From Lachnospiraceae bacterium UBA3774 (GTDB lineage: Bacteria > Bacillota > Clostridia > Lachnospirales > Lachnospiraceae), in NCBI GenBank assembly GCA_002369255.1, contig DFFO01000089.1, positions 1 to 6,367 of the forward strand: 6,367 bases of DNA, in the 5' to 3' direction. Of the stretch, positions 1 to 5,430 are shown piece by piece (the stretch's first letter is position 1; each line of letters begins with the position of its first letter). A program made the translations under genes and the position numbers. The notes under the pieces were generated by a model that was not told where the DNA came from, did no database searches, and saw only the letters and a program-made list of their open reading frames with translations.

Positions 1-635
1 TTGGCGAGGATCAGGAGCCTATGATAGAGCAGACCCGCGAGATTGTAAGGAAATTCAATTCCGTTTACGGAGAAACGCTTGTGGAACCTGAAATAATCCT
101 TCCGGACAACAAGGCATGCCTCAGACTTCCCGGAACCGACGGAAAGGCAAAAATGAGCAAGTCTCTGGGAAACTGCATTTATCTGTCGGATACTGAAAAT
201 GACGTAAAAACAAAGGTCATGAGCATGTTTACAGACCCGGACCATCTCAAAGTCACAGATCCCGGCAAAGTTGAAGGAAACCCGGTATTTACGTATCTTG
301 ACGCGTTTTGCAAGGACGAATATTTTGAGGAATACTGTCCCGATTATGCAAATCTTGACGAGATGAAAGACCATTACAAGAGAGGCGGACTCGGAGACGT
401 AAAAGTAAAAAAATTCCTTCTTGCCGTATTAAATGAGGAGCTTGCGCCGATCAGGGCAAGACGCGCCGAGTATGAAAGCAGACCTTATGACGTTTACGAG
501 ATCCTGAAAAAAGGCACGGAAAACGCTTTAAAGACCGCCGCGCAAACGCTCGATGAGGTCAAAGCGGCCATGAAGATCAATTATTTTGAGAACGATGAAA
601 TCATCCGCGCGTTCAATGAAAAATACGGAAAGTAA
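1..635 (+). CDS. trpS: Tryptophanyl-tRNA synthetase, C-terminal part (5' end outside window)
   Basis: TrpRS is a cytoplasmic class I aminoacyl-tRNA synthetase that activates tryptophan with ATP and charges tRNA-Trp. The reading frame is open from the window edge (first full codon at base 3), so about 210 C-terminal residues are present out of a usual 330-350. The first residues read GEDQEPMIEQTREI, matching the conserved GEDQ segment of the TrpRS catalytic core that precedes helix residues contacting tryptophan and ATP. The class I signature KMSKS is intact at bases 150-164. After it come the C-terminal helical residues involved in tRNA binding, including GGLGDVKVKKFL. That segment and the segment VEGNPVFTYLD resemble the longer TrpRS type seen in many clostridia and in Deinococcus TrpRS II rather than the short Bacillus subtilis type; this subtype call is from memory. 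The ATG at base 21 is internal, not a start. The 3' end overlaps tadA by 20 bases, so this is the first visible gene of a compact operon. Confidence 0.96.
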   Translation, partial: GEDQEPMIEQTREIVRKFNSVYGETLVEPEIILPDNKACLRLPGTDGKAKMSKSLGNCIYLSDTENDVKTKVMSMFTDPDHLKVTDPGKVEGNPVFTYLDAFCKDEYFEEYCPDYANLDEMKDHYKRGGLGDVKVKKFLLAVLNEELAPIRARRAEYESRPYDVYEILKKGTENALKTAAQTLDEVKAAMKINYFENDEIIRAFNEKYGK

Positions 636-1110
636 AGACGAGCATTATATGAAAAAAGCGCTTCGTCAGGCACAGCGGGCTGCTTCCCTTGGCGAAGTTC
701 CTATCGGCTGCGTGATCGTCTGCGGCGACAAGGTCGTAGGCAGAGGCTGCAATATGCGTAATACAAAAAAAACTACGCTCGCTCACGCAGAGATAACCGC
801 CATCGATAAAGCAAGCAAAAAGCTCGGCGACTGGCGTCTTGAAGGCTGTACTATGTACGTTACGCTTGAGCCGTGTCAGATGTGCTCCGGCGCCATTGTC
901 CAGTCAAGGCTTGACAGGGTGGTTATAGGCGCCAAAAATCCGAAGGCCGGCTGCGCGGGCTCCATACTGAATCTGCTCGACATGGAGCAGTTCAATCACA
1001 GAGTCGAAATAACAAACGGAGTCCTCGAAAATGAGTGCAGCAAGCTGCTTAAAAGCTTTTTTAAGGATCTTCGCGTCAGAGTAAAAGAAGAGAGAAGAAA
1101 AAATGGCTGA
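616..1110 (+). CDS. tadA: tRNA-specific adenosine deaminase (A34 to inosine)
   Basis: TadA deaminates adenosine 34 in the anticodon wobble position of tRNA-Arg(ACG) to inosine, using a zinc-activated water; it works as a homodimer in the cytoplasm. The chosen start gives 164 residues. The cytidine-deaminase fold motifs are all present: HAE with His57 and the proton-shuttle Glu59, and PCQMC with Cys87 and Cys90. These numbers coincide with the zinc and catalytic residues of E. coli TadA (H57, E59, C87, C90), which supports the start at 616. An in-frame ATG at 586 lies deeper inside trpS and adds only low-complexity residues. An ATG at 649 would cut into the conserved DEHYMKKAL helix. Other family segments visible are GEVPIGCVIV, TLEPC, GAKNPKAGCAGS and NHRVEIT. 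The gene begins 20 bases before the trpS stop with no strong Shine-Dalgarno site, so translational coupling is likely. It overlaps the next gene by 8 bases. Nothing essential is missing. Confidence 0.95.
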   Translation: MKNTESKDEHYMKKALRQAQRAASLGEVPIGCVIVCGDKVVGRGCNMRNTKKTTLAHAEITAIDKASKKLGDWRLEGCTMYVTLEPCQMCSGAIVQSRLDRVVIGAKNPKAGCAGSILNLLDMEQFNHRVEITNGVLENECSKLLKSFFKDLRVRVKEERRKNG

Positions 1111-1402
1111 AATCCGCTTCGGAAAATATTCAAGAGCCTATGAGCAGTTTCATATTATTTTTCATATTTCGGCAGGAGCGGTATGCCTGCTGATGACTGC
1201 GGCGGCAATTTTTCTTGAAAACGGTTTTTTTTATTTCCCGCCGGTTTTTCTGATCTGCGCGCTGGTTTTCTTTGTTGCGGCCGCAGACCTGCAAAAGGGA
1301 GTCCGTAAAAACAAAAACAAAAAAGGAAGTATTTCCTATATCGCTCTCGGCGTATTTTTCCTTATTACCGCCGTTCTTTCGGCAGTATGCTTCTGGATGT
1401 GA
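1103..1402 (+). CDS. Small three-helix membrane protein, unknown function
   Basis: I do not recognise this 99-residue protein. It looks like a small integral membrane protein: a short basic N-terminus (about residues 1-18), a first hydrophobic helix at about 20-40, a second at about 42-62, a very basic stretch with KGVRKNKNKKG at about 65-75, and a third helix at about 77-98 that runs to the C-terminus. By the positive-inside rule the basic loop between helices 2 and 3 should be cytoplasmic, which would put the N-terminus outside or make the first two helices a hairpin; this is uncertain. No catalytic motif or conserved cysteine pair is visible. The start overlaps the tadA stop by 8 bases and follows a purine-rich AGAAGAGAGAAG stretch that can serve as ribosome site. 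Its stop is separated by a single base from the birA start. The reality of the gene rests on this packing, on its filling the gap between tadA and birA, and on its coherent hydrophobic pattern. Confidence 0.75.
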   Translation: MAEIRFGKYSRAYEQFHIIFHISAGAVCLLMTAAAIFLENGFFYFPPVFLICALVFFVAAADLQKGVRKNKNKKGSISYIALGVFFLITAVLSAVCFWM

Positions 1403-1403
1403 A

Positions 1404-2198
1404 ATGAACAGAGAACTGATCGAAAACAGACTAAGAACACAGCGGCTCGGGCGTGATCTCGAGCTTTTTGATGAGATAGATGTCTCTACCAACGATCGTA
1501 TATTTGAACTCGCGAAAAAAGGCAGAGAAGAAGGCTGCGCTGTTGTCGCCGGCTTCCAGAAAAAAGGCAAAGGGAGAATGGGAAGAGAGTGGCTCGGGAG
1601 CAGGTATGAAAAGACCCTCGCTATGAGCTTTTTGCTTCGCTGCGCTGCTGACCCCAGAACGGCTCTTATCGCCGCTCTTGCGGTGACGGACGCGATAGAA
1701 GTTTTCGGAAACAGCGGATCTATAAAGATCAAGTGGCCCAATGATATTGTTGCGGGTGGAAAAAAGCTATGCGGAATATTGACCGAGTATAGAGAAATAA
1801 ATGGCGAAGGCTGCGTTGCGGTCGGGATCGGAGTAAACATCTCATGGAAACAGCTTCCTGACGAGATCAAAAAAACAGCCGCTTCCCTTGCCGACGAGGG
1901 GATTGTTTTGAAAACCGAGGAACTTGCCGCGGAAATACTAAACGCTTTTGAAAAAAGATATGAGCAGCTCATAAAGGATGCCGCATGGATACAGGATTAT
2001 AAAAAGCGCATGGATGGGATCGGCGAAAAAATCAATGTTTATGACAGTGCTTCTTGCGGCGGACGCATAGAAAGCGCAAGGATTGCTCATACCGGGATCT
2101 GCGAGGGAGTGGCGGACGACGGAAGATTACTATTGCGGCTTGAAGACGGCGCTGTTATCGCCCTTTCCGGAGGCGAAGTGAGCATAAGAAAGGAATAA
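1404..2198 (+). CDS. birA: Biotin--[acetyl-CoA-carboxylase] ligase, single-function type without HTH domain
   Basis: This enzyme makes biotinyl-5'-AMP from biotin and ATP and transfers biotin to the lysine of carrier proteins such as AccB. The 264-residue product starts directly at the catalytic domain: VSTND at residues 27-31, the ATP/biotin loop GKGRMG at 55-60, IKWPND at 108-114 with the biotinyl-AMP-contacting Lys110, LCGILTE at 122-128, and GIGVNIS at 141-147. The small SH3-like C-terminal domain spans about 208-264 and ends with the typical GEVSIR. The frame is open further upstream to an ATG at 1272, but that extension lies inside the preceding gene and does not read as a winged helix, so the ATG at 1404 is preferred. 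The roughly 60-residue N-terminal DNA-binding domain of dual-function BirA (E. coli, B. subtilis) is therefore absent, making this a group I ligase that probably does not itself repress biotin genes. It starts one base after the previous stop, with only a weak GGATGTGA ribosome site, and ends two bases before the next gene. Confidence 0.93.
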   Translation: MNRELIENRLRTQRLGRDLELFDEIDVSTNDRIFELAKKGREEGCAVVAGFQKKGKGRMGREWLGSRYEKTLAMSFLLRCAADPRTALIAALAVTDAIEVFGNSGSIKIKWPNDIVAGGKKLCGILTEYREINGEGCVAVGIGVNISWKQLPDEIKKTAASLADEGIVLKTEELAAEILNAFEKRYEQLIKDAAWIQDYKKRMDGIGEKINVYDSASCGGRIESARIAHTGICEGVADDGRLLLRLEDGAVIALSGGEVSIRKE

Positions 2199-2200
2199 AG

Positions 2201-2518
2201 ATGGAAAACAAAGTGCTTTGCGGAGCCAATTCATATGAAGAAAAATATTATCTCGATCCTGATTTTTCACAGCTTCCCGTCGAAGTAAAAAACGAGCTTC
2301 AGGCGGCCTGCGTTCTTTTTGCCGAGGATGCCGGCGGCATCATAACCATAGAATTTGACAAGGCCGGAGATATCAAGGTGAACATTTCATCGGATGAGCG
2401 CGATTATCTGTACGATGAGATAGAAGCTGAGCTTTGCGTAAGAAAGCTGCTTGATGAAAAGGAAGAACTCTTCGGTAAGCTTTCCCTGTATTATAAGATC
2501 AAAAACAAGCTGTTATAA
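2201..2518 (+). CDS. Conserved-looking protein of unknown function (resembles the DUF6145 group)
   Basis: A soluble 105-residue acidic protein with no signal peptide or membrane helix. It opens with KVLCGANSYEEKYYL and continues with FSQLPVEVKNELQ. The middle (about residues 36-65) looks like a small beta-rich section, with GGIITIEFD and DIKVNIS, and the C-terminal third (about 70-105) looks helical and rich in Glu and Lys. From memory, the CGAN-x-YE-x-KYY start and the LYDEI segment resemble a clostridial family catalogued as DUF6145, which I could not verify. The function is unknown. The start is well supported: AAAGGA lies six bases before the ATG, and the preceding birA stop is two bases upstream. 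The stop is four bases before dusB. This position inside an operon of tRNA and transcription genes suggests a housekeeping accessory role, but that is inference only. Confidence 0.85.
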   Translation: MENKVLCGANSYEEKYYLDPDFSQLPVEVKNELQAACVLFAEDAGGIITIEFDKAGDIKVNISSDERDYLYDEIEAELCVRKLLDEKEELFGKLSLYYKIKNKLL

Positions 2519-2522
2519 GTAT

Positions 2523-3482
2523 ATGCGGTTAAAAAATCTGAACATAGATAAAGAAACGCCGATTTTTTTGGCGCCGATGGCAGGAGTTACGGACCTGACG
2601 TTTCGTCAGATATGCGCAGAACTCGGCGCGGATGTTACCTGCACGGAAATGATCAGTGCAAAGGCGCTTTCATATAATAACAAAAAGACTTTTGATCTGA
2701 TGAAAAAATATGACGGGGAAACTCCCGCTGCAATCCAGCTTTTCGGGTCAGACCCCGGTCTTATGGCTGAAATGGCGCAGCGGGTCGAGCCGGAATTTGA
2801 TATTATCGACGTGAATATGGGCTGCCCTGTCAACAAAGTAGTGGGAAACAACGAAGGCTCCGCGTTGATGAAGAATCCGCTTCTTGCGGAAAAAATCGTT
2901 TCCAAAATGGCAGGCGTTCTTGTAAAACCGCTTACAGTAAAGATCAGGTCGGGTTTTGACAAGGATCACATAAATGCGGCCGAGTTTGCAAAACGCCTTG
3001 AGGGAGCAGGCGCAAGCGCAATAGCCGTGCATGCGCGCACCAGGGAGCAAATGTACCACGGAAGCGCCGATCCGGAGATCATCAGACAGGTCAAAGAGGC
3101 GGTAGGAATACCGGTGATCGGAAACGGTGATATTTTCAGCGGAGAAGACGCAGTAAGGATGAAGGAAAAAACAGGCGCCGACGCAGTTATGATAGCAAGA
3201 GGAGCGCAGGGAGACCCGTGGATATTTGCCAGAGTAAGATCCGCGCTTGACAAAAAAGCAACTCCCCGCGAAACAAGCATTAACAGGATGAAAACGATTA
3301 TACGGCACGCTCAGGGGCTTGTCCGCGACAAAGGCGAGAGCGTCGGTATCAGGGAAATGCGTAAGCATCTTTCGTGGTATACCGCAGGCATGAAGGATTC
3401 GGCCGAATTTAGAAGAAAAACAAATTATATCGTTTCTTTGAAAGAACTGATAGAGATCACGGAGGCTTTTTTCAATGGGTGA
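2523..3482 (+). CDS. dusB: tRNA-dihydrouridine synthase, DusB type
   Basis: Dus enzymes are FMN-dependent and use NADPH to reduce specific uridines in tRNA to dihydrouridine. The 319-residue product has the full TIM-barrel order: the FMN-binding start APMAGVTDLTFR at residues 17-28, TEMISAKAL at 41-49, the catalytic loop NMGCP with Cys101 followed by KVVGNNEGSALMKNP, KIRSGFD at 140-146, VHARTREQMYHG at 169-180, GNGDI at 200-204 and the phosphate-binding IARGAQGDPWIF at 224-235. The C-terminal helical tRNA-binding domain occupies about 240-319 and includes MRKHLSWYTAGM. Length and motif spacing match the bacterial DusB/YhdG group. The ATG at 2523 is chosen because the protein then begins just before the barrel; an ATG at 2451 in the same frame lies within the preceding gene. 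There is no convincing Shine-Dalgarno site before 2523, so translation may depend on ribosomes finishing the upstream gene four bases earlier. Which uridine is modified cannot be read from the sequence. Confidence 0.95.
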   Translation: MRLKNLNIDKETPIFLAPMAGVTDLTFRQICAELGADVTCTEMISAKALSYNNKKTFDLMKKYDGETPAAIQLFGSDPGLMAEMAQRVEPEFDIIDVNMGCPVNKVVGNNEGSALMKNPLLAEKIVSKMAGVLVKPLTVKIRSGFDKDHINAAEFAKRLEGAGASAIAVHARTREQMYHGSADPEIIRQVKEAVGIPVIGNGDIFSGEDAVRMKEKTGADAVMIARGAQGDPWIFARVRSALDKKATPRETSINRMKTIIRHAQGLVRDKGESVGIREMRKHLSWYTAGMKDSAEFRRKTNYIVSLKELIEITEAFFNG

Positions 3483-3975
3483 AAGAATGACGCAGCAGGA
3501 CGTGGCAAAGATCCGCGCGGAAATAGAACACAGGATACTCGTCGTCAGAAAACAGGCGCTCGAGGACGTAAAGGAAGCGCGGGCGCACGGGGACCTTTCC
3601 GAAAATTTTGAGTATCACGCCGCAAAAAAGTTTAAAAATGAAAACGAAAGCCGGATCAGATACCTGGAAAAACTGCTCAAAAACGCGCAGATAGTAGAAG
3701 ATACCTCCGCAGAGGATGAAGTGGGACTTGACGATACGGTGGAGCTGTACTTTGTTGATGATGAAATAACCGAAGAATACAAACTCGTAACAAGTATCAG
3801 AGCAGATTCTTTAAGACATCTCATTTCTATAGAGTCGCCTATCGGAAAAGCGATTTCAGGACACAAAGTAGGCGATGAAGTAATTGTCCGCCCGTCTGAA
3901 ACGGTTTCTTTTAAAGTTATTATAAAAGACATCGTAAAAGCCGATGACGAAGATGAAAGTATCAGAAGATACTGA
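3475..3975 (+). CDS. greA: Transcription elongation factor of the GreA/GreB family
   Basis: GreA-type factors enter the secondary channel of RNA polymerase and stimulate cleavage of backtracked RNA. The 166-residue product shows the two-domain layout: an N-terminal antiparallel coiled coil (about residues 8-75) and a C-terminal FKBP-like domain (about 82-156) that binds polymerase and contains ESPIGKAISGHKVGDEV. The coiled-coil tip reads HGDLSENFEY, which keeps the two acidic residues Asp40 and Glu43 corresponding to the D41/E44 pair essential for cleavage in E. coli GreA, so an active factor is expected. The N-terminal coil differs from the usual GreA sequence (it has RILVVRKQALEDVKEARA) and resembles a divergent branch common in Lachnospiraceae, so it may be a paralogue alongside a standard GreA. 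A GGAGG ribosome site at 3461-3465 precedes the ATG at 3475 by nine bases; a second ATG at 3487 is less well placed. The start overlaps dusB by 8 bases. No strong terminator follows the gene. Confidence 0.92.
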   Translation: MGERMTQQDVAKIRAEIEHRILVVRKQALEDVKEARAHGDLSENFEYHAAKKFKNENESRIRYLEKLLKNAQIVEDTSAEDEVGLDDTVELYFVDDEITEEYKLVTSIRADSLRHLISIESPIGKAISGHKVGDEVIVRPSETVSFKVIIKDIVKADDEDESIRRY

Positions 3976-3988
3976 AGCGGTCTTTTTC

Positions 3989-4018
3989 TTGACTGCATAT
4001 CGCTTTGTTTAGTATAAT
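3989..4018 (+). promoter_or_regulatory. Probable sigma-A promoter of the zinc-ribbon gene
   Basis: TTGACT at 3989-3994 and a perfect TATAAT at 4013-4018 are separated by 18 bases, close to the optimal housekeeping promoter. Transcription should start near 4025, leaving a leader of roughly 27 bases before the ATG at 4052. The promoter begins only 13 bases after the greA stop. It allows the zinc-ribbon gene to be expressed independently of the upstream operon, although read-through from greA is also possible because no strong terminator intervenes. Confidence 0.8.
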
Positions 4019-4051
4019 GCAAAAAAATCAAATAACGAAAGAAGGTACGAT

Positions 4052-4528
4052 ATGTTTTGCCAAAATTGCGGAAATCAGCTGCCGGAAGGTTCGACTTATT
4101 GCCCCTCATGCGGAAAGCCCATATCTGAATATCAGGAGACTTCTGCTTCGGACGCGCCGGATTATTCTACAAACAATAATTTTTATTATACGCCGGAACC
4201 TGAGACGGCAGAGACAAGCGCCGAGCCGGAGCAAAAGCTTCGTCCCGACGGATATGCAATAGCCGCGCTGTGCCTTTCCATAGCGTCGCTGCTTTGCTGC
4301 TGCATAGTTTATCTGCAGATACCTGTTGCCATTGCAGGCCTGGTATTTGGCATTCTCGGAGTAAAATCCAATCAGAAAGTCATGGCGATAGTTTCTATCG
4401 TGATCAGCGCGATTTCTCTGGTTCTTGGAATAACCATGCTGATCTCATCTATCGTATTTGTTGCCAGCGGCGGATTTAAAAGCCCCGAAGACATCGAAAG
4501 ATATATAAACGATCTTTTCAACAGATAA
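4052..4528 (+). CDS. Zinc-ribbon membrane protein with DUF4190-like C-terminal region
   Basis: A 158-residue protein of unknown function. Residues 1-22 form a minimal zinc ribbon with two CxxC knuckles (Cys3, Cys6, Cys17, Cys20; MFCQNCGNQL and YCPSCGK). Next is a low-complexity linker of about 45 residues, rich in Ser, Glu, Pro and Tyr. Two long hydrophobic segments follow at about 68-103, which may be a tight hairpin and contains a run of cysteines (LCCC, residues 81-84), and at about 110-139. A short charged tail closes the protein. The pattern AALCLSIASLL, then AGLVFGILGVKSNQK, then a second helix resembles the DUF4190-like membrane modules that clostridia often join to zinc ribbons. A cytoplasmic ribbon anchored to the inner face of the membrane is likely; the ligand or partner is unknown. 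AGAAGG at 4040-4045 lies six bases before the ATG. The gene has its own promoter and ends one base before a terminator stem, so it is probably monocistronic. Confidence 0.88.
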   Translation: MFCQNCGNQLPEGSTYCPSCGKPISEYQETSASDAPDYSTNNNFYYTPEPETAETSAEPEQKLRPDGYAIAALCLSIASLLCCCIVYLQIPVAIAGLVFGILGVKSNQKVMAIVSIVISAISLVLGITMLISSIVFVASGGFKSPEDIERYINDLFNR

Positions 4529-4529
4529 G

Positions 4530-4570
4530 AAAAAAGAGGCGCTTTCTTGAATGAAAACGCCTCTTTTTTT
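4530..4570. terminator. Bidirectional intrinsic terminator between convergent genes
   Basis: A perfect 12-base inverted repeat, AAAAAAGAGGCG at 4530-4541 and CGCCTCTTTTTT at 4558-4569, encloses a 16-base loop that can extend the stem with TTTC/GAAA after one mismatch. On the + strand the stem ends in a T7 run, terminating the zinc-ribbon transcript immediately after its stop at 4526-4528. On the - strand the run of A becomes the T tract, so the same element can terminate ispD, whose stop codon is at 4582-4584. The symmetry, GC core and placement between convergent genes make this a confident call. Confidence 0.93.
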
Positions 4571-4581
4571 GTTGTCATACA

Positions 4582-5262
4582 TCAGGAAAGAGGATAGTCT
4601 TTCAGAATAAACTCTGCAAGGGCAAAATCGCTTTTTGTCGTAATCTTGATATTCGTATCCTCTCCGGAAATGAGCAGCACGTCCTTGCGGAATTTTTCAA
4701 GCATCATGCAGTCGTCAGTGGCCTCGATCCCGGTATATTCAAGATGAGCCGAGAGCAGGTCGCTGCGGCGAAATGCCTGGGGAGTCTGGACCAGCCAGGT
4801 ATTCGTTCTTACGGTAGTGCGGGCAACGAGCTGGTTTTCATAAGCAATCTTTACAGTGTCTTTTGAACGCACCGCGATGGTAGTGCCCGGATAATCTTCA
4901 AGCGCGTTTAGACAGTCGGTAATATAATATTCTTTTAAAAAGGGTCTTGCGCCGTCCTGGATAACGACATAGTCGGCGTCTGTAGCCATGAGAGCATTAA
5001 GCACCGATCCGCGTCTGGATGAGCCGCCGTGAATGACCTTGAACGGTTTGCGCAGGCGGTCGGTATTTATCATCTGTTCCTCGCCTTCGCGTACTACTAT
5101 GATCAGTTCGTCGATCTCGGGATGTGAGTCGAGAGCGTCAAGACTGTATGAAATAATACTTTTCCCGCCCAGGGGCAGGTATACTTTATTTACAGAGCCG
5201 CCGAATCTCGTGGCGCTTCCTCCCGCCAAAAGAATACCGGCAACGGTTTTTCTAAGATGCAT
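4582..5262 (-). CDS. ispD: 2-C-methyl-D-erythritol 4-phosphate cytidylyltransferase
   Basis: IspD joins CTP and MEP to give CDP-methylerythritol, the third step of the non-mevalonate isoprenoid pathway. The 226-residue product is close to the usual 225-236. Motifs of the nucleotidyltransferase fold are in order: AGGSATRF at residues 13-20 with Arg19, KVYLPLGGKSI at 26-36 with Lys26 (matching E. coli R20 and K27), HGGSSRRGSV at 78-87, QDGARPF at 102-108, VQTPQAFR at 158-165, TDDCMMLE at 182-189 and NIKITTKSDFALAE at 204-217. The related ribitol-5-phosphate cytidylyltransferase (TarI) is the main alternative; the TPQAF, TDD and NIKIT motifs are shared, so the two are hard to separate by eye, but no teichoic acid gene such as tarJ is adjacent. 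The start is well supported by GGAGG (complement of 5269-5273) six bases before the ATG. The gene is transcribed against the zinc-ribbon gene and divergently from valS, apparently as a single-gene unit. Confidence 0.9.
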   Translation of the reverse strand: MHLRKTVAGILLAGGSATRFGGSVNKVYLPLGGKSIISYSLDALDSHPEIDELIIVVREGEEQMINTDRLRKPFKVIHGGSSRRGSVLNALMATDADYVVIQDGARPFLKEYYITDCLNALEDYPGTTIAVRSKDTVKIAYENQLVARTTVRTNTWLVQTPQAFRRSDLLSAHLEYTGIEATDDCMMLEKFRKDVLLISGEDTNIKITTKSDFALAEFILKDYPLS

Positions 5263-5292
5263 GCCAGGCCTCCAAAAGTCTCTGCTAATTCT

Positions 5293-5323
5293 ATCATAGC
5301 AAAGAAACTATTTCACCTGTAAA
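5293..5323 (-). promoter_or_regulatory. Candidate promoter for ispD
   Basis: Read on the - strand, a TATGAT -10 element (complement of 5293-5298) is preceded by TGC, giving an extended -10 TGnTATGAT. A TTTACA at the complement of 5318-5323 lies 19 bases upstream of it as a -35 element; a frame shifted by one base (TTACAG, 18-base spacer) is also possible. The implied leader is short, about 25 bases, and contains the GGAGG ribosome site of ispD. The long spacer makes the -35 assignment weaker than the -10. Confidence 0.5.
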
Positions 5324-5370
5324 ATTTAAAAAAATGCAGCGCGGGAAAACTGCCTTTTTGTGCGTGCAGG

Positions 5371-5387
5371 TACCGAAAGCCCCGGTA
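5371..5387 (+). promoter_or_regulatory. Small hairpin with loop AAAGCCC in the valS upstream region
   Basis: TACCG at 5371-5375 pairs perfectly with CGGTA at 5383-5387, exposing a 7-base loop AAAGCCC (5376-5382). The loop is an exact complement of the loop of the hairpin at 5410-5430. The stem also contains GGTACCG (5369-5375), which recalls the core of a T-box sequence but lacks the TGG part. It would only function as RNA if valS transcription begins upstream of about 5370, which I could not establish. Confidence 0.4.
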
Positions 5388-5409
5388 AAGAAAAAGAGAA
5401 AGCCAAAGA

Positions 5410-5430
5410 TAAAATAGGGCTTTTATTTTA
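5410..5430 (+). promoter_or_regulatory. A/T hairpin with loop GGGCTTT, possible attenuator partner
   Basis: TAAAATA at 5410-5416 and TATTTTA at 5424-5430 form a perfect 7-base inverted repeat around the loop GGGCTTT (5417-5423). The loop matches AAAGCCC at 5376-5382 exactly and, with six bases, AAAGCC at 5399-5404. Either of these longer-range pairings would give a GC-containing stem followed by TATTTTA, which is terminator-like. The alternative structures are mutually exclusive, as expected of an attenuator, but the A/T-only stem could equally be a DNA operator or a chance palindrome. Confidence 0.4.

Noticed and set aside
586..615. Longer tadA product starting at 586
   Set aside because: The extra residues do not match the family, the start is deeper in trpS, and the 616 start puts the zinc ligands at the same numbering as in E. 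coli TadA.
1130..1972. A 280-codon open frame on the - strand
   Set aside because: It lies opposite the membrane-protein gene and birA, shows no family motif and has a composition typical of an antisense shadow of well-supported + strand genes.
2748..3368. A 206-codon open frame on the - strand opposite dusB
   Set aside because: DusB on the + strand has every family motif; the antisense frame has no recognisable domain and no ribosome site that I could see.
3958..3990. Possible terminator after greA: AGTATC/GATACT stem with AGAA loop and a T-rich stretch
   Set aside because: The stem is only six pairs, A/T-rich and within the coding sequence, and the T run begins seven bases after it, so it is not a convincing intrinsic terminator.
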